A stretch of 13,879 nt of DNA, taken from positions 1 to 13,879 of the forward strand of contig DATJJW010000305.1 in NCBI GenBank assembly GCA_035491935.1, read 5' to 3'. Below the pieces are notes generated by a model, which saw nothing but the letters and a program-made list of their open reading frames with translations, made no database searches and was not told the origin of the DNA. The DNA is from DATJJW01 sp035491935. GTDB lineage: Bacteria > Pseudomonadota > Alphaproteobacteria > ATCC43930 > CGMCC-115725. The position numbers and the translations under genes are program-made. Below, piece after piece: positions 7,681-13,879 of this stretch; positions within the stretch are counted from its first letter, which is position 1, and each line of letters begins with the position of its first letter.

Positions 7681-7856
7681 GCCCTGTCCCCGGTGATCAA
7701 CTCGCGAGCGGCAATTGCGCTCGCCGCCTGGCGCCGGGCCACGACCGAGCGGACATAATCCGCGGCGGTCGCCGACAGCGCATTGCCGGCGATATAGCCT
7801 CCAAAATCGACGGAAACGTCATGGGTCGTGCCGTCGATGTCGATCGTCGTATTCAT
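7671..7856 (-). CDS. Small hypothetical protein (61 aa) at the end of the effector island
   Basis: I do not recognise this 61-residue ORF. It begins at an ATG with AAGG about 8 nt upstream; that AAGG overlaps the TAA of the preceding small ORF, so it could be translated as the last gene of the effector transcript. The N-terminal half is polar with alternating beta-like residues (IDIDGTTHDVSVDF), and the C-terminal half looks helical (ATAADYVRSVVARRQAASAIAARELI). There is no signal peptide or membrane segment. Composition is GC-rich like the RHS core and unlike the LRR immunity gene. It may be a genuine small protein, a relic of an earlier immunity module, or a spurious ORF; the 10-bp convergent overlap with the IclR gene neither supports nor excludes it. 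Confidence 0.45.
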   Translation of the reverse strand: MNTTIDIDGTTHDVSVDFGGYIAGNALSATAADYVRSVVARRQAASAIAARELITGDRAYG

Positions 7857-7866
7857 CGGAGCGACC

Positions 7867-8070
7867 TTACGCCCGCCAAGACCGGTCGGACGCGCCGAGA
7901 TCGCCCGTCACATAGGCTTGCAGATATGCCTGCAGATTCTTGTACCGGGACTCGCCGTTGCCGTCATAGGTCCAGAGCTCCGGCTCGTCCTCGAATTCGA
8001 GCCATAGCAGGTAGATCTTGTCGTAGCCGAGATCGCTGCAGGCGACCTCACGTTCGGACAAGCCGTTCAA
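7867..8070 (-). CDS. Small hypothetical protein, possible remnant tail of an older immunity protein
   Basis: This is a 67-residue ORF whose first possible start is a TTG (8068-8070) with GGAAG 3 nt upstream. Its frame is the same as that of the upstream LRR gene and is separated from it only by that gene's TAA plus five codons. The sequence is acidic and aromatic-rich (YLLWLEFEDEPELWTYDGNG), ending in RYKNLQAYLQAYV. It reads like the C-terminal strand-helix end of a SUKH (SMI1/KNR4)-type or related immunity protein, not like a complete domain. It is more GC-rich than the LRR gene. My preferred inference is that it is the stump of a displaced immunity gene, possibly still translated. The SUKH resemblance is weak and from memory. 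Confidence 0.45.
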   Translation of the reverse strand: MNGLSEREVACSDLGYDKIYLLWLEFEDEPELWTYDGNGESRYKNLQAYLQAYVTGDLGASDRSWRA

Positions 8071-8085
8071 GTTCTTCCGACCACC

Positions 8086-8940
8086 TTATTGACGGCGCGC
8101 CAGTATCTCCTTCACAGCCGCCTTTGTATGGGTATAGTTTTTCTTATCCGGATAGAAATTTACTTCCTTCAATGAATTAGATTTCAATATTGGCTCCATA
8201 TCGCCATCAATCAGATTCCAGAATTGTAATTTCCTTATGTTCTTCATTTCATCAATGAAAGAAAGAGAATCAACGTCAGAGACAAACAATTCTTCAATGG
8301 AATCATTCCCGCACAAGAATGAATAATCTTTGATTTTCGGACACTTCTCTATGTGAACGTCAACAAGCTCAGGAAGCTTCTTGATAGCTGAGATATCTTC
8401 GAGCCTGGAGCAATAGTCGACACGGATCTTTTTTAGAGCACCAAGTTTCTCGATGCCACCAAATCGAATGAATTTCCCGCCGCTAATGCGCAGGAATCCC
8501 AAGTGTTTCAGATCGCTCAAGAATTCAAGATCTTCATTCTTCGTACCGCTCAAGAGCAATTCCTCAAGACCGGGAATTGGTATTTCTTCGATAGTTTTCC
8601 TTGGAGAAACAACGAATAAAATCTTGAGATTCGATAACCTTGGGAAATCCAGGTCGATTTTTGAACAATTGATTGAAAGCTTCTGCAGCGCTTTCATTTC
8701 ATAAATCGGATCCAGATCAACCTTGCCGAGATGCACATCGTCATCGATCGTTAGCGACTTTATCTCCCGATTATCCGTGAGCGCCCCTAAATCGATCTTC
8801 CATGCCGTCGGAGTATCAAGTGAGTTTCTTATCCTGATTTTTTCGTATCCATGTTTGCCCGCAGTAGCCAACCCCTCGTCGAAATATAGTTCAACTATAT
8901 CAAAATCACCGGTCGCATCGTTGTATTCATATTTTTTCAT
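8086..8940 (-). CDS. Leucine-rich-repeat protein, probable immunity protein of the RHS toxin
   Basis: This 284-residue protein is built of irregular leucine-rich repeats from about residue 50 onward, for example LQKLSIN, LEELLLSG, LGFLRISGG, LKKIRVDYC and LVDVHIEKC, spaced about 20-25 residues apart. There is no signal peptide or membrane helix, so it should be cytoplasmic. LRR proteins are a known class of polymorphic-toxin immunity proteins. Placement directly after the effector supports that role: binding and blocking the tip domain in the producer and its kin. The start is set at ATG 8938-8940 because GGAG lies 6 nt upstream; a longer in-frame start at 8994 would overlap the effector by 41 bp and lacks that support. 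The gene is strikingly AT-rich (sampled 60-bp rows have 18-24 G+C) against about 60-65% in the RHS core, a sign of separate origin. Confidence 0.78.
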   Translation of the reverse strand: MKKYEYNDATGDFDIVELYFDEGLATAGKHGYEKIRIRNSLDTPTAWKIDLGALTDNREIKSLTIDDDVHLGKVDLDPIYEMKALQKLSINCSKIDLDFPRLSNLKILFVVSPRKTIEEIPIPGLEELLLSGTKNEDLEFLSDLKHLGFLRISGGKFIRFGGIEKLGALKKIRVDYCSRLEDISAIKKLPELVDVHIEKCPKIKDYSFLCGNDSIEELFVSDVDSLSFIDEMKNIRKLQFWNLIDGDMEPILKSNSLKEVNFYPDKKNYTHTKAAVKEILARRQ

Positions 8941-8946
8941 CTTACG

Positions 8947-8950
8947 CTCC
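8947..8950 (-). promoter_or_regulatory. Shine-Dalgarno that decides the immunity gene start
   Basis: GGAG on the minus strand lies 6 nt before the ATG at 8940 and just downstream of the effector TGA (8954-8956). It favours the shorter immunity ORF over the 8994 start. Confidence 0.7.
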
Positions 8951-8953
8951 GCG

Positions 8954-9298
8954 TCACCCGCATTTACCTGAACCGGAATTCTTGTACTTTTCATCCAAAT
9001 CGTCGGCTAGCTTATCAACCTTTCCTCTGGTTTCATCGTCTGCCGCCTCGTACAATTTCTTACCCGGTGAGCTTCTATTGGGGCTATTGGCAAAATCACT
9101 CGAACGCCGAGCATCATATTTTTCCATCATTTTGTGCTCGACCATGAAGCCGGTTTTACTGTCTCCGTAATCCATGTGGGCAAACTGAGTGGCATTTTCA
9201 CTACCACCTATTCTCTCTCCCATGGATGTATACATTCTCGAAATCGGTCCTTTACCGATATAAGACGTTGTCCCATCGGTAAAGATGTAGGCACCGGT
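8954..9298 (-). other. C-terminal toxin domain, GIY-YIG/URI-fold nuclease-like
   Basis: This 114-residue tip follows DPLGL. It shows GAY-IF (1365-1369) then SYIGKG, with an exact YIG at 1376-1378, eight residues after GAY; Arg1384 in ISRM; Glu1417 in MVEHKMMEKY; and Asn1434 or Asn1437 in FANSPNRSSPG. This is the GIY-YIG order: two short strands, then Arg, Glu and Asn. Such nucleases occur as polymorphic-toxin tips (Tox-URI groups). The expected role is cleavage of DNA in the victim cytoplasm. The spacing is slightly short for the superfamily and the fold has not been verified. Composition (about 48-50% G+C in sampled rows) is lower than the RHS core. Confidence 0.65.
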
Positions 9299-12200
9299 CA
9301 ATCCCAGCGGATCGATCCATGTGATCGGATTCGACGCATAGGCATACAGATTCAGTCCGCCTGCGAGCCGGATCGGGTCGTGGTTGATGAAGCGCCCTTC
9401 ATCCGGTGCGTAATAGCGGAACCAGCTATAATGCAGCCCGGTTTCCGCATCATGATACTGACCCTGGAAACGCAGGGGATTGTCGACGCGTTCGCAGACA
9501 ACCCGCGCCAACGCCCCCCAGGCCTTGTACTGAGCCGACCAGACGAGTTCGCCATTGTCGTTGGTCAGTTGGCGCGGCGTACCCAGGTGGTCAAGATGGT
9601 AGTGATAGACCGCGGCTGGCTCATGGGCAGCCTTACGGCAAATCTGTGCCAGCGGCCGGTAGCTCGCCGGCTCGAACAGATAGAGCGTCGCTAACGCATC
9701 GGCGGGCGTGTCGCTTTCCGCCAGCAGCACCTTGCCCAACCACAAGAAGGTCACGCGCCGGCTTTTCCCCGTCGGGATTGCCAAGGCAGTTGCATTGTCG
9801 TTGGCACCACCAGCGCTGGCTTCGAGACGCACCGTCTCCTTCCAGATACGACGGCCGAGCGGGTCATAGGCATAGCGGCTGACGGTCCGACCGAGGCGAC
9901 TCGTCTCCTCGACCGCCATCAGCCGGTTGTCGGCGCCGTATTCATAGCGACGCTCGACCGCGTCCCCGGCCGCGCGGGCTTCGGCCACCCTGTTACCGTA
10001 TTGGTCGTAGGCGAATTTGCGGTCGCCATGGACCAGCAGCCGGTCTCCCTCGGCGACACCGCCCCAGAAGGCCGCATCCGGACCAGCGGCCAGCAGGTTG
10101 CCGGCTGGGTCGACGACAAATTGCTCCGGCACCGCGCCATCGACGGCGATGAGCCGCTCACAATCATCGTAGGCGTAGCGGGTGACGCCCCAACGGCTGT
10201 CGTCGATTTCGGTCAGCCAGCCCGTCGTGTCATAGCCATAGCCCCGGGCGAAAACCGGATCCTCGGTGACAGGTCTGCCATCGAAGCCCGCTGTCCCCGG
10301 CCGCCGCACTGCACGTTGGCGCACCAGTCGGCCTTGCGGATCGTAAGCCTGTATCTGGCGCAGCACGCCGCTCGAGCGCTCGACCTCGCGCCCAAGCACA
10401 TCGCGGGAAAAGCGCGCGATCCACCGGTCGTCTAATCCCACCCCATCGACGAAACCATTCTCGTCGAAGCCAGTGCGGATGCGCCGGCCATCAGGCAATA
10501 GGGTCTCGATGCGCCGGCCGCGCAGGTCGTATCGATGCGAGAGCTGGAAATCGTCCTGGTGCTCGACGAGCACCCGGCCGGCCGGATCATAGGCGAAGGC
10601 CAGGCGCCGGACCTCGTTGACCGCCTCCAGCGGCCGGCCGCCCGCATCATAGACGAAGCGGGTGCTGCGCCCATCGGCCAGGCGCCTCTCGAGCAATTGG
10701 CCGGCGGCATCCCGACGGAACGTCGTCACACGATCGACATCCAATTCCTCGACCATGAACCCTGCAGCGTCATAGCGATAGGCGATACGGCGGCCATCGA
10801 AACCGACCTCCTCGGTCACCCGGCCTTCCTGGTCGTAGGCGATGTAGTAACGCTCGGATTTCTGGTTCTCCAGCCCGACGAGTTGCATCTCGCTGTCATA
10901 GTGGTAGCGCACATCCGAGCCATCGGGGTCGGTGCGCCGAACCGGCTGCGTCCGGTGATCATACGTCCAACGCGTCTCGCGGCCCTTTGCATCCTGGAAG
11001 CGCACGACCCGGTTACGCTCGTCATACGCGACGGTCGTCCGGCCGCCGTCGGCGGCGATGATTTCGATGATATTCCCGGCCGCGTCACGTTGCAGCCTCA
11101 CCGGCGCATCACCGCCGCGGGTCATCGAGATGACCCGCCCCCAATCGTCATGCTCGTAGCGCAACCGATCGCCACCAGACCCGCCCTCGGCCGCGAGTGC
11201 GCCCTTGGGCGACCAAGACAGGCGGCTGAGCAACCCCGCCCCGTCGCGGACGGCCAGAGGCCGACCGTGGATGTCGCGGGTATAAAACACCTCCCGACCA
11301 CTTGGATCGCGAGCACGCGCGATGTTGCCCCGGTCGTCATGGATGACGACGTGCTCGGCTCCATCGGGCGCAACCAGCCGAACGATCGCGTCATGGCAGG
11401 CTCCCGACAAGCCTTTGACGAGATACGTAACCCTTGTGACGCCGCCCAACGGGTCAGTTGCCTCGACTGGACGTCCCAATCGATCATAGACTACATGCGT
11501 AGTGACGCCGTCCGGCCGGGTCTCGCTGAGCAGACGGCCATAGTCGCCGAATTGCCGGCGAGTCCTGTGACCGAGCGGCGACACCGTCTCGACCACCAGC
11601 CCCTGCCGATCGTAGCGATAGCGCCATACGCCGCCATCGCCGCGCTGCACGCTCGTCACGCGCGCTTCGGTATCGTAGGCGAGCTTCGCCAGGAACAAGC
11701 CCTCGTCACCGACCGTTTCGATGCAACGCGCCTTGCGGCCACGTGCCGGATCGTCCCAGACGAAGCGGAAGGTCAGGCCGTCCGGGCAGCGCTTCTCGAC
11801 CATCAAATGATTGTCGTAGCGGCAATCGAAGCCGTGGCCACGCCCATCGCGCCAAGCCACGAGGTCGCCCTCAAGGCTGTAGGCATAACTGACAAGGCTT
11901 TGCGAGCCGGCCGCGCCATCCGGCGCGGATGCCACGATCGCGACGATGCGTCCCGCCTCGTCGCGGCTGACGCTCAAACGGCGGCCGGTACTGTCGATGA
12001 CGGCCTGCAGCCGGCCCGCAGCGTCGCGCTCCAACAGAATCGTATTGTCATTGCGGTCGGCGATCTGCACGAGATGGCGGAAGCCACGTGCATCGGGCAT
12101 ACCGAAGCGATAGCGCCGGCCAACGAAATCCTGCAGCCAGTAATCCCTGCCGGTGGTGTGCAGGATCAGCTTGGCCTTGCGATTGAAGGTCGGCCGGCCG

Positions 12201-13387
12201 GCGCTCGGCGGCCGGAAGATCACGACCCGCCCCTCGTCGATCCGGGCGACGAACCACTGGTCGCTCTCGACCCAGCGCAGCGCCCAATCGTGATTATGAT
12301 GCCAACCCCGTCCCAAATCGCCATCGATCGACGAGCGCGACGTCCAGAAGCGCTGCCAGCTCAGCGGCAGCGGGCCGGGCAAGTGGAAGTCGGTATGTGC
12401 GCTGAAGACCTCGCCGGTGGCGACATCGACCGGATCGCCTTCCTCGGTGCACTCTTCTTTGGGTTCGCTGTCCGTGCCTTCGCCCTCTTCCGACATCGCC
12501 TCGTCGGTATCCTTCGACGTCGCAGGTTCCTCCTCGCCCTCTCCAGGCTCGCCCTCTTCACCGGCGGCACCTTCTTCCTCGCCCGCGGGTTCGCCTTCCT
12601 CGCCTTCGGCGGGCTCGCCCTCTTCCTCCGCCGCACCTTCTTCCTCAGCGGCACCCTCTTCGGCAGCCCCTTCCTCGCTGGCGCCTTCGGCCGCACCCTC
12701 GGCACCCTCCGCCGCCGCACTTTCCGCACCGGCCTCTGCCGCCTCTTCAGCCCCCGCCTCGGCCGCTCCTTCTACGACCGCACCCGCCATCTTGGCCGCG
12801 GCCAATGCTTCGCCGATGCCGCAGGCCATCTGCAGCGCCATGCCGACATAGGAGACGATCTCGGCGGCGTTGCGGATGCTCTCCGGCACCTCGTCATGGA
12901 TCTCGAGGCATTTATGCGCCGGCGCGCCGATGAACACGTTGGGCGAGCCGTCGGATATCTCGCCATCGCATTCCAGATGGTCGGTCTTGCGCGCGGCGTT
13001 CCATTTGTTGATGAAGACGGTCAGGCTACCTTCGGCCACGCGTTGCGGGCTGCCGCCGTCGCGCGAGCAGGCGCCGGTGCTGCCGACGGCATAGGCCGCG
13101 TTCTTGTCGTTGATGATGACGTTGTCCGAGCCCTTGTTGATCTGCCCGGTCGTATGGGTACAGAGGCTGCCTATGGCGCCGCCGATACTGGAAACGAGGC
13201 TGGTGAGGCCGAGAATGCCGCCGGCCGCGCCCAGCGCCGCCAGCGCCGTGCCGCCGGTGAAGAAGATCGCGGCGCCGATGGCGACCGCGGCCGCGATGCA
13301 CAAGGCACCACCAATGAGGAAGCCCGCGAGCTTGCTCGAATGCTCGATCGGATCGTCGAGACGGGCGGCGGCGAGCGCTGCGTCCAT
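8954..13387 (-). CDS. T6SS RHS effector: prePAAR-TM-PAAR-RHS with C-terminal GIY-YIG-like nuclease toxin
   Basis: This 1477-residue polymorphic toxin is predicted to ride on the VgrG spike of a type VI secretion system. In order: prePAAR motif AARLDDPIEH (7-16), fitting AARxxDxxxH exactly; two hydrophobic stretches (about 21-43 and 47-75) expected to cross the target inner membrane; a PAAR domain (about 75-160; GSDNVIIN, EGSLTVFIN, DGSPNVFIG); a Glu/Ala/Gly-rich linker (203-317); an RHS/YD-repeat shell opening with DPVDVATGEVF (318-328); the RHS-associated core (1261-1363), ending in the paired motifs NHDPIRL (Asp1337) and DPLGL (Asp1359) where self-cleavage is expected; and a toxin tip (1364-1477). 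The chaperone gene lies 23 bp upstream, and the LRR immunity gene starts 13 bp after the stop. The ATG at 13387 has only a modest GGCGG upstream, but the prePAAR motif sits right after it, supporting the start. The gene is intact, without frameshift. Tip identity is by motif only. Confidence 0.93.
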   Translation of the reverse strand: MDAALAAARLDDPIEHSSKLAGFLIGGALCIAAAVAIGAAIFFTGGTALAALGAAGGILGLTSLVSSIGGAIGSLCTHTTGQINKGSDNVIINDKNAAYAVGSTGACSRDGGSPQRVAEGSLTVFINKWNAARKTDHLECDGEISDGSPNVFIGAPAHKCLEIHDEVPESIRNAAEIVSYVGMALQMACGIGEALAAAKMAGAVVEGAAEAGAEEAAEAGAESAAAEGAEGAAEGASEEGAAEEGAAEEEGAAEEEGEPAEGEEGEPAGEEEGAAGEEGEPGEGEEEPATSKDTDEAMSEEGEGTDSEPKEECTEEGDPVDVATGEVFSAHTDFHLPGPLPLSWQRFWTSRSSIDGDLGRGWHHNHDWALRWVESDQWFVARIDEGRVVIFRPPSAGRPTFNRKAKLILHTTGRDYWLQDFVGRRYRFGMPDARGFRHLVQIADRNDNTILLERDAAGRLQAVIDSTGRRLSVSRDEAGRIVAIVASAPDGAAGSQSLVSYAYSLEGDLVAWRDGRGHGFDCRYDNHLMVEKRCPDGLTFRFVWDDPARGRKARCIETVGDEGLFLAKLAYDTEARVTSVQRGDGGVWRYRYDRQGLVVETVSPLGHRTRRQFGDYGRLLSETRPDGVTTHVVYDRLGRPVEATDPLGGVTRVTYLVKGLSGACHDAIVRLVAPDGAEHVVIHDDRGNIARARDPSGREVFYTRDIHGRPLAVRDGAGLLSRLSWSPKGALAAEGGSGGDRLRYEHDDWGRVISMTRGGDAPVRLQRDAAGNIIEIIAADGGRTTVAYDERNRVVRFQDAKGRETRWTYDHRTQPVRRTDPDGSDVRYHYDSEMQLVGLENQKSERYYIAYDQEGRVTEEVGFDGRRIAYRYDAAGFMVEELDVDRVTTFRRDAAGQLLERRLADGRSTRFVYDAGGRPLEAVNEVRRLAFAYDPAGRVLVEHQDDFQLSHRYDLRGRRIETLLPDGRRIRTGFDENGFVDGVGLDDRWIARFSRDVLGREVERSSGVLRQIQAYDPQGRLVRQRAVRRPGTAGFDGRPVTEDPVFARGYGYDTTGWLTEIDDSRWGVTRYAYDDCERLIAVDGAVPEQFVVDPAGNLLAAGPDAAFWGGVAEGDRLLVHGDRKFAYDQYGNRVAEARAAGDAVERRYEYGADNRLMAVEETSRLGRTVSRYAYDPLGRRIWKETVRLEASAGGANDNATALAIPTGKSRRVTFLWLGKVLLAESDTPADALATLYLFEPASYRPLAQICRKAAHEPAAVYHYHLDHLGTPRQLTNDNGELVWSAQYKAWGALARVVCERVDNPLRFQGQYHDAETGLHYSWFRYYAPDEGRFINHDPIRLAGGLNLYAYASNPITWIDPLGLTGAYIFTDGTTSYIGKGPISRMYTSMGERIGGSENATQFAHMDYGDSKTGFMVEHKMMEKYDARRSSDFANSPNRSSPGKKLYEAADDETRGKVDKLADDLDEKYKNSGSGKCG
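9299..12436 (-). other. RHS/YD-repeat shell and RHS-associated core
   Basis: Residues 318-1363 carry many degenerate YD repeats, such as YDRQGLVVETVSPLGH and YDAAGFMVEELDVDR, that in known homologues wind into a hollow beta-cocoon enclosing the toxin. The last part (9299-9607) is the conserved core: YHYHLDHLGTPRQLTN, then LRFQGQYHDAETGLHYSWFR, RYYAPDEGRF and DPLGL. Composition is uniformly GC-rich. Confidence 0.92.
12437..12781 (-). repeat. Low-complexity acidic linker (Glu/Ala/Gly repeats) in the RHS effector
   Basis: Residues 203-317 are almost entirely Glu, Ala, Gly and a few Pro/Ser, in irregular units such as EEGAAEEEGAA, GEPAEGEEGEP and EEGEPGEGEEEP. The DNA is a degenerate GA-rich repeat on the coding strand (CT-rich on the + strand). 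It is probably disordered and strongly negative, joining the PAAR domain to the RHS shell. Length could vary between strains through slippage. Confidence 0.85.
12908..13387 (-). other. prePAAR motif, transmembrane region and PAAR domain
   Basis: Residues 1-160 form the spike-loading end of the effector. The motif AARLDDPIEH at 7-16 is the prePAAR segment that completes the PAAR fold in known effectors. Residues 21-75 are hydrophobic and rich in Ala and Gly, a region that EagR chaperones shield before export. The PAAR repeats follow. A single TM region places it in the class described for RHS-type prePAAR effectors. Confidence 0.87.
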
Positions 13388-13410
13388 GGCGTTCCGCCCC
13401 CGGCCTTAGG

Positions 13411-13872
13411 CTAGCCCTGAACCGTCGGCGACGCCTCGGCCGGCGCCCATCCGAAACTGTTCAGCATGACCATGAATTCGGCGTCGGCGTCGGGGAAATC
13501 CGTCAGCCGCGCGGTGTTGACGATGGTGATCGAGCGCCCGTCCGGCAGCAGGCTGTAGATCTGCCGCTGCTTGATCATGCCGTTGCCGGCATCCCAATGG
13601 AACACCAGCTCGACCGCGGCCCGGCCGGACAGCATGACGTCGCGGCGCGTGTCCAGATGGAACTTGGTCGCACGCGCCGTCAGGTCCTTGAGCTGCCGGT
13701 TCACATAGGTGCCCAGCGATTCCTCTGCCCGCGGCCGGTCATAGGCGACCATGACATTGGGCGGCGTCTTGCGGTCGGTACCCGGCGGCGCCGACCACGC
13801 GACCATGGAACGGTCGACCCAGTCGTCGGGGACATGGAAAGCGAAATCGGTGGTGCGGCAGGTCTGCGACAT
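13411..13872 (-). CDS. EagR/DcrB (DUF1795)-family T6SS effector chaperone
   Basis: This 153-residue cytoplasmic protein of the DcrB/DUF1795 type is the usual length for EagR chaperones. Visible family traits are FAFHVPDDWVDRSMVAW near the N-terminus, a central amphipathic segment SLGTYVNRQLKDLTARATKF, and the strand pattern RAAVELVFHW followed by RQIYSLLPDGRSITIVNTAR. Proteins of this family hold the N-terminal transmembrane helices of prePAAR effectors and help load the PAAR domain onto VgrG. Its place 23 bp upstream of a prePAAR RHS gene makes that role very likely. The ATG at 13872 is only 7 bp from the window edge, so the promoter and RBS are outside. No signal peptide is present, which argues against a periplasmic DcrB lipoprotein role. 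Confidence 0.88.
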   Translation of the reverse strand: MSQTCRTTDFAFHVPDDWVDRSMVAWSAPPGTDRKTPPNVMVAYDRPRAEESLGTYVNRQLKDLTARATKFHLDTRRDVMLSGRAAVELVFHWDAGNGMIKQRQIYSLLPDGRSITIVNTARLTDFPDADAEFMVMLNSFGWAPAEASPTVQG

Positions 13873-13879
13873 GAGTGTG

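Noticed and set aside
7715..8180. Plus-strand ORF extensions beyond the IclR gene (tail of the 7422-8180 frame)
   Set aside because: This frame is out of phase with IclR, Arg-rich and without domain features. The minus-strand small ORFs have better RBS spacing.
9299..12436. Possible CRISPR-like or tandem DNA repeats within the RHS region
   Set aside because: The recurring pattern is degenerate YD-repeat protein coding with no identical DNA repeats or regular spacers.
12417..12851. A Ser/Pro/Ala-rich + strand ORF
   Set aside because: It is the complement of the Glu/Ala/Gly-rich linker repeats, not an independent low-complexity protein.
10535..13414. A 959-codon open frame on the + strand opposite the RHS effector
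   Set aside because: It is antisense to a clear RHS/PAAR gene. Its protein has the Arg/Ala/His-rich look of a GC-rich shadow frame with no recognisable domain.

Overview
The window looks like chromosomal DNA from a GC-rich proteobacterium, probably an alphaproteobacterium. This rests on high GC, the gene families and codon habits; no rRNA or other taxonomic marker is present. There are three blocks.

(1) Positions 1-297 (+) hold the 3' end of a two-component receiver domain, probably the C-terminus of a hybrid sensor kinase that starts outside the window.

(2) Positions 366-6767 (-) are a tight six-gene operon for uptake and catabolism of an aromatic acid. In transcription order it encodes an AAHS-type MFS transporter, a class II aldolase/adducin-fold decarboxylase, two tandem VanA/DdmC-type Rieske oxygenases, an amidohydrolase-fold aromatic acid decarboxylase and a 3-hydroxybenzoate 6-hydroxylase-type flavoprotein. 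Gaps are 2-25 bp, with one 1-bp TGATG overlap. An IclR-family regulator (6892-7680, +) is divergent from it across a 124-bp control region. The set fits trimming (O-demethylation or hydroxylation, and decarboxylation) of a substituted, possibly methoxylated, benzoate to a gentisate- or hydroquinone-type ring-cleavage substrate. No ring-cleavage enzyme and no Rieske reductase are in the window, so the pathway depends on genes elsewhere.

(3) Positions 7671-13872 (-) are a type VI secretion effector island. An EagR/DcrB-type chaperone is followed by a 1477-residue effector containing a prePAAR motif, transmembrane segments, a PAAR domain, a long Glu/Ala/Gly-rich linker, an RHS/YD-repeat cocoon with a C-terminal core, and a 114-residue variable tip. 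I read the tip as a GIY-YIG (URI-fold) nuclease toxin. Next comes a leucine-rich-repeat protein, the likely immunity protein, with a strong RBS just after the effector stop codon. Two small GC-rich ORFs follow; the first may be the leftover tail of an older immunity gene. The toxin tip and immunity gene are clearly more AT-rich than the RHS core and the flanks, and the composition changes at the conserved DPLGL junction, as expected for a swapped toxin-immunity cassette.

The most interesting features are the GIY-YIG toxin paired with an LRR immunity protein, the long acidic linker between PAAR and the RHS shell, and the reductase-less double-Rieske, double-decarboxylase operon.
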